This document shows, in pieces, positions 1 to 11,400 of a stretch of DNA of 64,000 bases. A model generated the notes under the pieces. That model was not told the DNA's origin. It saw only the letters and a program-made list of their open reading frames with translations, and searched no databases. Position 1 is the stretch's first letter; each line of letters opens with the position of its first letter. The DNA is from Saccharina japonica. Its lineage: Eukaryota > Sar > Phaeophyceae > Laminariales > Laminariaceae. The stretch lies in the NCBI GenBank assembly GCA_008828725.1, contig MEHQ01003257.1, positions 62,001 through 126,000 on the forward strand. The letters run 5' to 3'. The translations under genes were made by a program, and so were the position numbers.

Positions 1-3000
1 CGGCTACGGTGGCGGTGGCGGAAGATCGGGAGCTGCCCCCTCCGCCCCGCCCCCGCCACCCGCGGCCAAGCCCGCGGTGGCTCAGGTAGAGAGCGGAGGC
101 GGGAGCATCGGCGCCGTATCGTTCGTCGTCGGGAAACCGGCCGTCATCAAGTGAGACAGGGTTTTGCATATTGTGTGTTGGATGTTTTGTGCAGTCGAGC
201 GTTCTCGGAATTGAAGTGTCGAGATACGCTGGAGCTTTTTGCGGGGTGCGTGCGTCCACAGCAGTGTTAATAAATAAATGGAGACTTGAGGCCTGCGCTT
301 GTCGTTTTCGTCCATTCTTGCTCGCGTTGATCTCGAACCCAAGAGATGTACGCCTCGTGTATAAGATCACCAAGTCACGACGTCGGTCTGTTTATGATGC
401 CAATGTGAGATCCTTGCTTTGTCTGTGAGGTAGGCGACTGTCCCCTGGGATTCTGGTGTTGGGATGTCGTTGTTCCCGGTCAAAATCCCTATTTGCCTCT
501 TCGTATCAACAAAATGGCACAATGCGTTTCTGAAGCATCGAAGCAACGAGGGGGGTTGGAGGGAGCCACCCACCATACCCGATGCTGTGGACGAAACATT
601 CGGGAGTTTTTTACACATGTTTGATGCTGTGAATTGGTTTTACTTTTCTCGCTTACGATGGCTGAACACCGTATGGCATGATAACATCCACAATGCCTTT
701 CATTTTGCTTTGGGCGGGCGTTAAAATATTTTGCAAAGCGATCAATGATCTCGTACTACAGTATCTGTCGTCAGAAAAAGGTTACAGGCTGGCTCAAGTC
801 AGAGTCGGAAGTTCACGCCGTTTTTTAAAGATAGATCCTGAAATTTTGCACACATGCTCTAGGAACCCCTACCGACCCGTTAACGGACGGTGTGTTTTTC
901 CGGTAGGTGCTTGTTTTGGTTTCTGGATTTGGATTTTAGGGGCCTTAAGAAACCCCAAAATTAAAAACAAAAATAACACAGACCGTTCGTCAAGGCCTCG
1001 GAAGAGGCTCGAAGAACACGTGAACATTTGGGCTTTTGTGCGAAAAATATGCGTAGCTTCCCAGTTGCATGGTAATTACTTATTTAATTGTTTCAGTACA
1101 GGATCAGGTTTGGGCGTTAAAAATGACTTGATAATGGCCCTACGCAAGTCAAATTTTCGAATACTTGCGCGAATTGTTTTGCAGACATGCCTTGATGTGC
1201 CTGGTACCGGTTCGATAAGAAACAAATGTGAAAACAAAAAACTTGTTTCCTATGGAAACATCTGGCTGTGTCTGGCCTTGTTTAAGGCCCATGACCGGCC
1301 AGTGCAGTGGTCATAGATGAAGATCGCAAAAGGACAAGAAGAGAAACCGAGTCTTCGAACGGTGAATTACAATTGGCTCGCGCTGCTCGTCGTCTCCTGT
1401 ATGCTGCTCACGGTGCATGTATATGTCTCGTCCATGTCACCTTCACCGCGCTGTCCCCAGGAGCAACGGGCAGATGAAGAAGCTTACCGTCGGAGAACTT
1501 CAGCTGTCGTCGGAGGTGACTCACTACGTGGTGCCCTCGAAAGAGCCGGCTGCGTACCTGCAAGCAAAGGTACTTGGCGGTGGCGTGGTGCTTCCCTAAA
1601 ACCTCACCTCAGCGTTGCAGTGAAACCAAACAAAAATGGTCCTCTGTATATACGTATTATCCGTTATACCCGCGACTCAATGTTTGCAGGTTTAATGTTA
1701 CTGTAGATCAGTTTGTTTGTGTGTTTGGTGGTTGTGTGACGGATAATACAGACCGAAATGTTGCCACGTCTGCCCTGGCAACCAGACAGCAGATTGCGTT
1801 TGTTAGTGGTGCGTGACTGTGCCGTTTTTGACCGGCTTCATCCTGTGAGAGGTGATCCCCCCTTACGGCAAACCACTGATGACACTGATGGTTGCGTCCT
1901 ACCACGGGGCGTGGAGCGACTATTTGTGCCGATACTCGGCAGGTATAACAAATCTATAAATATATATGGTTTCGACGCGCTGCGTTGGTTAATATGGCTT
2001 GGAGGTCATCGTGAGGCCCAGATATATATAACATGCAGACATTATGTGATCCCCCCGTAGAACTATTGTATTGTTGCTCTGCCTCTGCCGTGCGATGGAA
2101 CACGCGGAGAAGAAAAAGGTGGACGAGACAGAGTGCCTGTGTGCGCAATCGAACCCGAGCTGTTTGGTGGTTCATCAAGAGGGAACAGGCAGCAGGGGGG
2201 GAAACGTCCATGACACCGCCAGCAAGCGTGCTGCTGCAATGCCGCAACCACGCTCGCTTTCGTTTCTCGTAATTCCCTATGGTGGCTCTCGCCCGTGGTA
2301 CCACGTAGGGGTCCGTGTGCCACATCGATGAGCCCGGTGCGCTTGTACCACGTAGGGGTCCGTGTGGCACGCCGGTGGGCAGCAACAAATGTTGATGGCG
2401 TGAAATTGCTGCTGCCCACTCTCAGCTCGCATCGCGTGCCGCCCGCCGTCCCTCTGGGTGCCATGGTGTGTGACTCTGCAACCCGGCAACAAACCCTGCC
2501 CAAACTTGACAGGCAACGAACAACACCGACTATCTGCTCCTGGCGAGCGACGACGTGTCGATTTTCTTCGGCAACAGCTTCGCCACCAAGACCAGCCTGG
2601 AGTCCGTCTCCCCCGGCGAGACATTCCAGACTTTCCTCGGCATCGATCCCACTGTGAAGGTAAAAATGCGACCGGAGACATAATGAACGTCTTCGACAAC
2701 AACAACCAGAAGTGAACTGGTGGTACCGTAGACAGCTGAGATCGTTGCCAATATAAAGCGTGGACGCTGTAGAATCAAGTAGCGTGGCTAAACACGTTGG
2801 GAAAACGGTAACAGTTGTTCGTGGTGTTTCAAGAATGGAGGGATTGTTAACGGCACCGCTGCATGTGGCACACGCACGAGCAACCCCTCGTCGAATCTTG
2901 TGCCACCTCATAATTACCATTTGCCACGCAATCGTACGATATGTGAATAGAAGACGAAAGAGGTGGTCATATCACCGTCTTCTCCTTCTTTCCCTTCTCC

Positions 3001-5219
3001 TTGTCGATAGATTATATCACCACGATACGCTGTGCTGGCTCTCCCATAAAGCGTTGCTCCCCCTCTGACTCTACCCCGCTCCGTTGTGATACCAATGGGA
3101 CACAGATTAACGTGGCTCCGCCTCGCAAGACGAGCAAGAAGCGAGGCATATTTTCCAAATCGAACCACGTCACATACACGCAAAGGTGCGTTACATTGGG
3201 GTTGACGACGCCGTGCCTCTCGCTTTGTTGTATCTGCGGCAAAAAGAAACAATCAAGATGAAAGAAAAACGTTCAAAATCACTGTTAGCAAATGAGCTCG
3301 AACCGACTACTGCAGCTGCATTGTTTTGATCACGCTAGTATTGTCCCTTTCGATAGCAAAAGCAGGCGTCGTGTTAGGGTTTGGCCGGCAGCATGCCGGC
3401 CCGTCCATCCGCGCTATAGTAAGTAATGTTGTGAACTACGCGTCCATCTTCGCTCATCACGATGCAGCATAGCAACATACCAGGCGTTTACAGCCGCGGT
3501 ACAGTAGCCCTACATATACGGGGATACTACATACAGTACTACTGTTCAGTACTACGGTTGCTATGGCCATGCTCACCATTGCTTCTTCACGCCTTTCCCC
3601 GCAATAACCGTGTTAATGCCCCTCGCACCAACGGCTACGACATTCAGCACGTCTATCTCGAACACGAAGAAGGTGCCCGTCACATGCGTCGTCGTGGACG
3701 CCATGCCGCGCTCCACCAACGAGATCATCAAGGTGACCACGGCCAAGCCGAAATATTTCCCACAAAAGTGTACCCCTGTCGAGAGCCGGCGCCGGCCCGG
3801 TACGATTTGGCTCTGTGGGTGTTGGGCCGGCGCTTTAAGTAGGGGATCTCATTGATAATTTTGGGGTAGGGGATACACTTTTTTCGTACGGGTGTTCGAA
3901 AGCAAGTACCTGGTAGCCCTTTATATCTCGCTCTTGTTCCTTCTCTTTCTACGCCACAACGCACGTTTACGGGGCTTCATGTGCCGGTACAGTACTATAC
4001 AGTGCAGTATGGTATGGTATGGTAAGGCGTGGAATGGCATGGCATGGCATGGCATGGCATTGTATGGTATGGCATGGTATGAATATAGCGAGCAGCCGTA
4101 TATGGTACACCAATGATAACGCCATGAATCAACACACGTCACACAGGTGACCTTGAAGCAGCCCTTGCCCGCGAGCGTGGCCGAGTCGGAAGCCATCACG
4201 GACGACGTGCTCGTGTCCGGGGCGTTGGAGATGTTCGGAGGCGCGGACGGGAGAGGGGAGGGGTCCAACGACGGTGGATCATGCTCACGGTCCTCCTCGT
4301 CGAGCAACATTAACCGCCCGCCGCCAGGGGCCGCTTCGGGGATAAGCCGCGTGACGGGGGTGGTAAAGAGCCCGTCGAACCACCTCGTAAGTACCTCTGC
4401 TCTGCAGTACAGTATACGCAAATTGTAACATATTGTACTTTAGTAACATCACAGGTGGCCCTGACGCCCGCCTTTGCACAAGGTGGGTGCTAAACACACC
4501 CTTCAGGAGACATTGAACAATGTAGCACACCCAATAGGCGCACCGAATTGAGAGGTTGTCCACAGCTTGGGGGGATGTTTGTTGTGCCCATATTGTGTAG
4601 GGGGGGGGCGGGGCGGTCGCGGCCACCTGTGATACGAGCGTCACTGCACAATACAGTAGGACGAATATATATATATATATTCATAATTTCCCTGCGAAAA
4701 TAAGTTTATTGTGATGCTACGACACCCGGCTCCCGTTTGGAAAATTCACCAAAGCCTACGATACAACGCCAATTTTTTTATTAATTCATACTGATTCAAG
4801 TCATTCATTACTTTCCACCTTCGAAGGACACGGTATACGAAATACTGTACTGTAGTAGCATATATATATATATATATTGCGGGGACATCCGTCTTACACC
4901 AGGCCAAAAAAGTCCTCCCCTGGTTCCCGCCTTGACCAACGTCGACGTCGACTCCCCCCTATCTCGTCGCCCATCCTGCGTGCCCGCGATTTAATTATTT
5001 TCGCTTTGTTTTCTGAAACGTTGATATCCGCCCCGTCTGCACGGTCCCGTCCCGCTGCCTTGGCGCACCTCACCACCCTCGCGCCACATTGCGCGGATAA
5101 CTGCTGGGTGGGAAATGCAGGCATGGGTCGGAAGGATAGCCCCTCAAGGCGAGCTGTCGATCCCTCTCGAGTACGTCATGGAATGGCCCACCGGGAAGGA
5201 GATTGAACTACGCGAGTGA
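1..5219 (+). CDS. DUF4139-domain protein, copy A (3' part; start lies upstream of the window)
   Basis: Seven exons are visible: 1-150, 1461-1569, 2513-2659, 3106-3185, 3648-3732, 4147-4386 and 5121-5219 (TGA at 5217-5219). All junctions are GT-AG and the phases agree; from base 2 they give 302 residues plus stop. The first exon is a Gly/Pro/Ala linker ending in VSFVVGKPAVIK. The rest is the C-terminal half of a DUF4139 domain, recognised from THYVVPSKEPAAYLQAK, then TDYLLLASDDVSIFFGNSF, SPGETFQTFLGIDPTVK, KKVPVTCVVVDAMPRS and EYVMEWPTGKEIEL. A Ser/Gly-rich insert of about 45 residues lies in the 240-bp exon. The family occurs in bacteria (MuiA-like proteins) and eukaryotes, and no reaction is established. 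The DUF4140 domain and coiled coil, seen in copy B, should lie upstream. Copy B faces it tail to tail. Exon lengths 109, 147, 80, 85 and 99 are the same in both copies. Confidence 0.85.
151..1460 (+). other. intron of copy A, 1310 bp, with an unexplained open frame
   Basis: This intron separates the linker exon from the exon at 1461. It is AT-richer than the exons and contains an open frame of 212 codons at 678-1316 with no recognisable motif. Around 835-1000 there are short self-complementary stretches and homopolymer A. I see no gene here. Confidence 0.5.
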
Positions 5220-7107
5220 TGAACGATGAAGGAGGCAAAAACAAAAACGCCGCTTCGCTTTCCTTGCCGAACGCAAGAGCGCGCATCGTAAACCTCGATG
5301 ATTAACATTGAACCATGTACTGTATACCGACGCCAAAAAACATACATCGTTTCTTTTGTGTCCGCTTGTTTCATGGCGGTGGTTGTATTTGAGGCAGTAT
5401 TGGTTCTCTACAGTAGTAATAGTGTGTACTGGTAGTGCGTAAGAGTTCCGACATGTGTTTGCACCTCGGACAAAAACGCTCTTCTATTTTGGCTACGTTG
5501 GGGTGGTGTAGAATGTAATAAGGAGCAGTGCTTATACTCGTTCTTCCGCGTGTTAACGGTATGATAGCTTTCATGCGAATGTAGGCGAATATTGTGTTGC
5601 TGTTCCCATATAGGCTGTACGTAGCTCGAAACGCTTGTTGGGTCGGAGTGCCACGCGAGCTTGTGCTGTTATTATTGCCCCTGAGGGCCTGTGCAGGTCT
5701 GCATATTAAATCGTGCTGTAGATAGATGCGGCGACGTACGTAAGTAAGTTGTTGCGACATTGGGTAATATCGGTCTGTAGTAATAGTTTATCTTGTAGAT
5801 CAAGACCACGCGTGATCTGTCCGGGTTCACTCCGGTGGTGTACGTGTTCGTCGCGTTGACGCAGATAGAACCATGCGGGTGGATGTGGATGTAGCGATTA
5901 AGAGGCACTGTAGGGGCACATATACCCTCGCTCTGACTACTCTCGCAGTTGTTCCTCCACCCGAGAAGGGGCTACGTACGGTAGATAAAGCGCGAGGTAA
6001 GGCTCTACTATCAGTGGCAAAGACGCCGCCAAGTCAAGAGGGGCCGCCCACAAGGCAAGGGCAAGGAGTCGAACAAAAACTTAAGTCCTTCGACTACGTA
6101 AGCGTCACGATTGATTTGAGAAGTGCTTTGATTTTAAATAACCTTTTGTCTCCTTCACCCGAGCGAGCGTGTGTCGATCGTGGAACATGTCAATACATGT
6201 TGTTCCCCATCCTGGGATCACGTTCGATTTTCAGGGAGACGAAGAAAACAGGGTATGTCAGAAGGCGAGCCACCTACTACGTGAACCAACGGGCGTCGCT
6301 TTAGACCCTTGATTTGAGGCCAAGCGAATGGAGGTGGTAGTGGAAGAACTACAGCAGTACTGCTGTAGGACGTATATATGGGTTCATTTTGTTCGTGTTT
6401 GTACTGGCGAATTCCAACCAATCACATGGCGAATCCTCTTGAGGGGAAGGTTCCGAGCCCAAAACAAGACCTGGACTCCACGAACGCCCTTGGATTTCAG
6501 CTCTAGCGTGCAACAGCTCGTCTGGTGCCAACGAGAAGGCTGCTTGCTTCGGGGTACGAGCCTTTCCCTCTTTGTGCGTTCACAGGCACCCTGCTAAAAC
6601 CTTATCCCAGCAGTAGCTCAAGAGCTGCACACCCCCGTCCGCCCTACGTACGTAGTCGTTTGTCATGATTATTGCAAGATCCGCGCTAGGATACTACCCT
6701 CCAGCCTTTGTGCTTTTGGTGTGCAACCACAAGACATGCGATATCGGCGATGCCACTACTACTGCTGTAGGTTCTGCGCGGGATTCGTTTATGTGCCACA
6801 GGTAAAACTGTAAAACTGGAATGTGTAACCATTAACTGCTGCTCCATGTTTTGTTGATTTACGCTGTGGCACTGTTAAGTGCGTGAAACGTGAGAGAATG
6901 GGTACCCGCAAGACGACAAGCAAGCGCCGGCACGCGATCCGTTGATCCGGTCCCGCATCCACCCGGTCTCCCGCAAACGAACGTCAAGCGGAAGACCGAG
7001 CGTACAACAATGCCCAGCGTGGTACTCTCGCAAAGGCCATGTGACGGTTGCATGTATGCCGCGGCAGGTTGAGTCAAACATTGTGCCTTGCTTACATTCC
7101 GGCGGAG

Positions 7108-7490
7108 AGGGGGGGGGGGGGGGGGTACTCATTTGTTGCTTGTCTTAGTCATTTGACCATTGACCACGCATCCCTTTCGAGACGGAGCACCGTTCCTACT
7201 CCTAATAAGAGACACCTCCAACATTCGGGCGCTCATTACGTTGTTTCCATATAATACAAAGAAATGTTTTGCTAATCCTATCCCCTTCCTGTTTCGCCGC
7301 CTGTGGGGGGGGGGGGTGCTCATGTCGTGCATGGCCGTAGTCGTATGATCATTTGACCCTCGCATCTCTACAATGCCAGGACGGAGCACGTTGGGTTTTC
7401 ACCAACCAGGCAGACATTGCTTGCACCAAGCGCGAAGCGCCGCGAGGTGTTGGGCGAGTCGCATGAGGGGGGGGGGGGGCAACAGCTGGC
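7108..7490 (+). mobile_element. two partial copies of the G-headed MITE-like family
   Basis: Each copy begins with a G-run followed by TACTCAT or TGCTCAT and then a segment containing TTGACCATTGACCACGCATC or ATGGCCGTAGTCGTATGA, CGGGACGGAGCA-type sequence and GGTTTTCACC. The first copy (7108-7309) belongs to a variant that continues into a CCTTCCTGTTTCGCCGC segment also seen at 19360-19380. The second (about 7305-7490) matches the 5' third of the full copies at 34720 and 35248. No protein is encoded. Confidence 0.6.
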
Positions 7491-8030
7491 GGTGGCCACC
7501 AAGAGTCGCTAATAAGGATATGCACGTCAAAATGGAAAATGCCTGCTTTGGACGTCGGAGCTTCATTCGATGCGATGCAATCGACACCACTAGTGTATTG
7601 GTACAATATGATCCCGTGACCAGCTCGGCAACCCCAGTCGATCCTTCTGCTTCCTCTTTTTGGCCCATATTTCCGCGTGTGCCCGTAGCACACAACCAAC
7701 CACAACCAAATGTCTATGTTTCCGCCCAGTCGATCTATAAACCGTTTCCATTTTTTCCGCCCAATTCATCCCGGTCGACTATTGTGCCGAGCGGTAGGCT
7801 CTCTCGTCACCGGCCACCGCGCAAGATGAACGGACACGTCAAAGTCTATACCCCCATCGCGACCGTTTGTGATTCTGGGGTCCATCCATTGTTCAATTTT
7901 GCCTTTTTTTCCCCACCGTCTCAAGTACATCCAATGCTTGCTGTGTTTTTTTTTCCAACCCTACATTGTTTCGCCCCCCGGACAAGCTCGTCTATCGTCT
8001 CATGTACGATGAGAAACCCTGTTTCGTCGC

Positions 8031-8290
8031 GACTACGGGACTACAGAAAACACAACACACACACAACTGAGCAGCTTGCTTGCAGCACAGCACGGTGGTA
8101 CCAACCAGGTATATACCGTGCTCACATCATGTATATATGCACATGCACACCAACCAGTCGCGACTGCAGGACTACAGAAAACACACACACAACTGAGCAG
8201 CTGGCTCGCAGCACAGCACGGCGGTACGAACCAGATATATACCCTGCTCACATTATGTATATATATATGCACATGCACACCAACCAGCCA
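8031..8290. repeat. tandem duplication, two units of about 130 bp
   Basis: Unit 1 (8031-8160) and unit 2 (8161-8290) share GGACTACAGAAAACACA, an (AC)n tract, AACTGAGCAGCT, GCAGCACAGCACGG, TATATACC and GCACATGCACACCAACCAG in the same order, differing at scattered bases and in AC and TA tract length. Confidence 0.85.
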
Positions 8291-8441
8291 TCGCAACAAC
8301 GACCGACCGACCGACCACAGCAAAGGGTGCCGCGGTTGTTCGCCTCTACCGGCGCAAACTACGCAATGCCTGCGTGTGTCACCCTCCTACGGCTACTACC
8401 GCCACTGCCTACCACATGGGCGCGCTTTGACGGCGCTTTTT

Positions 8442-11400
8442 TCACTGAGTGAACTGGATATCGTTGCCGACGGGCCACTCCACTGTGTACTCGAAAGGAA
8501 TCTGGATGTCCTCTTGAGGGGCAATGGTGACAACCCACGCCTAGCCATCGTTCCCGTTCGGTTACCCGTCGAAAGAGGAGGCGGTCCGTCGAGCACATTA
8601 CACCCAAACGGAGGAGGATACCCCGTGCGCCAATAAGGGGGGAAGAAAGGGGGGGGTGGAGGGGGCTGTAAGGCGGCATTCAGTTAAGATAACGGCGTAT
8701 TTTCGAGAAAACACATACGCATACGTATAACCGAAGTGAAAAAAAAAAACTGACCGTCCGTGTTGTTGGTCCCCTTCTAGGGCTTACAGAATGTGCGGAG
8801 GCATATGATTTGAAAAAAAAAAGTTGCGCACGCACGCCAGCCAAAAAATGACACGTTTCGTGGCGACAATGATTGCCTCTCATGATTTGTGACCTTGAAT
8901 GCAACACAGCAGCAGTCCTCCTCGCTTACCAGATGGCTCCTTGCGTCTTTGGCCACTCCAACCACGCCTGTTTGTACCGCGCTGGCCGCCGCCTCCCCTG
9001 CGGACGCTGCCGCCGCCGCCGCCGCCGCGTGACTGCCCGAGGGTGAAGCACCGTCGGTTCCCCTCTGTCCCCCTTCTCCGCCTCCGAACATATCTAACGC
9101 CGCCATGACCAGGTTTTCGTCGGTGGTGGAAACGGAGTCGCGGACCATAGACGAGGCGGGCTGCTCAAGGGATACCTGTATGTACGGAGCGATTGTTCGA
9201 AGCAGGGCGGTCGCCATTAAACAAAACAGTGCGGTTGGGTCGGATGACCGACCGACCGACCGACCGACCCTCCTGCGAGGTCAAATCTGGCGCACACGAG
9301 ATTATTCCACATCTCGGGGCGGATCATCGCTTCCCACTTCATGATCTATACGATAAGAAGTAGAAGTAGGCCTGTCAGGGGCAGATAGACCCCTGGCCTG
9401 CTACCTGGTCATAATCTACAGCAGCAGCAGCGGTGGTAGCTCATGCTACCGGGTGGGAGAGCCGTACAACCTGCATGGCCTACTGCTGTAGGACATGCTT
9501 CCTGGGTTCGATCTGTACTGGACACAGATCCTGCACAGCAACCTAAGAACGGAAGGTTGTGTGGTGCATATCATACGCACGTAGTGATCTAAACGATTTT
9601 CTGTATGTAGATCGTGGTCTTTACCGACGTGTTCTTTATTTACTTCGCAGTGGAAAATTATGAAACAAATATATCGTGGCGTTTATACGTTCGAGGTGAA
9701 TTGAGTGAATGAGTGAATGAGTTGAGGGCACCCGCCATAATAGTCCAAATTCCCACTGTCGTGCGATAAGTAGTTGTGATGGCCAGAAGAAGCGTGGGTA
9801 CACAGAAGAAGGTAAAAAGGTTCGTGAAGCCCCCCCTCCGACAACGCGCGTGAGAGGTTTGAGTTTGAGCAACGGTTTCGGCTATTTTTCCGCCAGTCAC
9901 GACAACCATGCAAGACGTGGACGGCAGCTCGCACCCTATACGGCGGTGAGACCGTGGGTATACCACCTGCTTTGAGCAGGGCTTTTCAAGAGGTAGAAGA
10001 TAGGATTACAGCAGTAGACCGCAAATGGACGCCTGCAATTGCGAGAGTAAGCGTTCTCCGGCCGCCACTACCCCTGAGCAAGTCCCACATTCGCGCGATG
10101 CATACAGTAAAAACAGACAAGGCTTTCCTTCCGAGTGGTTAGAGAGTCGTTTCTTGTACTAAATACATGCGATTTTGCTTAGTTGGCGCCGATTGCAGTT
10201 ATACTTCACGACACGAGGGATCAGTGTGGACAATTGCAAATACAGGAAAAGCTAGTCTTACAGTAAGCAGTACAAATGGGGGCGACGAAAGAGAGTATCT
10301 ACAACACATAAACGGTTGATACGCCCGTTTTACGAGTAGTGGGAGTGAGAGCGACGGGAGCTGTTCACAAAACGGAGCCAACAAATCTGTATAAAGACGC
10401 ACTGTCCTCGCACACGACACGCGGACATTACTATGGGCTGTACGGCACTGCTGTGGTCCCCTCCAGCAGCGCTCGGCGCAAGAGAAACCCACGAATACAG
10501 CAAAACCCTGTCAGCATATATCGTGCGAGACAAGCAATGCCTTAAATTCGAGTTTAGGCCATAAACGGCCAATACGTCGAATAATTCGACACTACTCGTA
10601 GGAGTGTTGACTCTAGGATATCCACGCCATTTGCTTGCATACGTGAGTGCCAACAAAACAAACGCGTTGAGCGGTCTATAGAGGACGGTGGTAGCACAAC
10701 CACATCTTCCCTTGGAACCTGCGGGTGGCGTCAGCAAAAATACCACCCCAACAATCTTGATCGCCGCTCTCCGCCGCCAAACGCGGTGTGGACACACTAC
10801 GCTGCAAAGACTCAAAATAACTCACTGCGAAAAGACACCATAACCAATATCGATTTCGCTTACATCGCTATATACTATTAATAGGCGAAGGGTATCAACC
10901 TCGGGGCCGGGCTGCCCTATCGAACAAAACAGGGAAACAACAACAAACCAACAACAACAAACCGTGCACCAACACCCGCAAAACAAAACAAGCGTTAACA
11001 CGTCCAGCACAGTTTTACCGGCGGCGGTGGCGGCGGCGACGCTACGTAACTATGATACGCACAATACACCTTTGTCGTGTTTTTTTCACCTTGATGGATT
11101 CGTCGACGGGGTATGGCATGGAGTCCACGATGACACATGTGACTGGCACTTTTTTCCTGTTCGAGACAGTTGTGCTGCGCGTCGACGTCGCCGTCATCGG
11201 CGCAAAAAAAAAAATGCCGAAGTCGTTGCCGGAACGAAGCAACCGAAACAGCGGGCAGGGGGGGGGGGTATACGAGGCAGAAATATAAACGTGTGATTGC
11301 TGCAAGGCGGCTGGACCACTCTTCACTTCACATGCAAGGGAAATTCCTGTGGTGGCTCTAGTCTACATCGGGAGGAAGTCCACCGGCGGGGTACCGATGC

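Larger units (their letters stand above)
5220..8441. other. convergent intergenic region between copies A and B
   Basis: Both flanking genes end here, so it should hold two 3' UTRs. It contains a perfect short palindrome (ACAGCAGTACTGCTGT, near 6350), G-headed repeat fragments at 7108-7490 and a tandem duplication at 8031-8290. An AG-preceded open stretch at 5799-5895 was considered as an exon but matches nothing and lies beyond the stop of copy A. No gene is supported. Confidence 0.6.

Noticed and set aside
678-1316. 212-codon open frame in the first intron of copy A
   Set aside because: No motif is recognisable, composition is intron-like, and the flanking exons join in phase without it.
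2063-2920. 285-codon minus-strand frame
   Set aside because: It is antisense to the 2513-2659 exon of copy A, which has strong family similarity on the plus strand.
5799-5895. possible extra exon after copy A
   Set aside because: Copy A already ends at 5219 at the same place as copy B, and the translation matches nothing in the family.
7373-8452. 359-codon open frame downstream of copy A
   Set aside because: It crosses repeat copies and ends over the last exon of copy B on the opposite strand; composition is simple-sequence-like.
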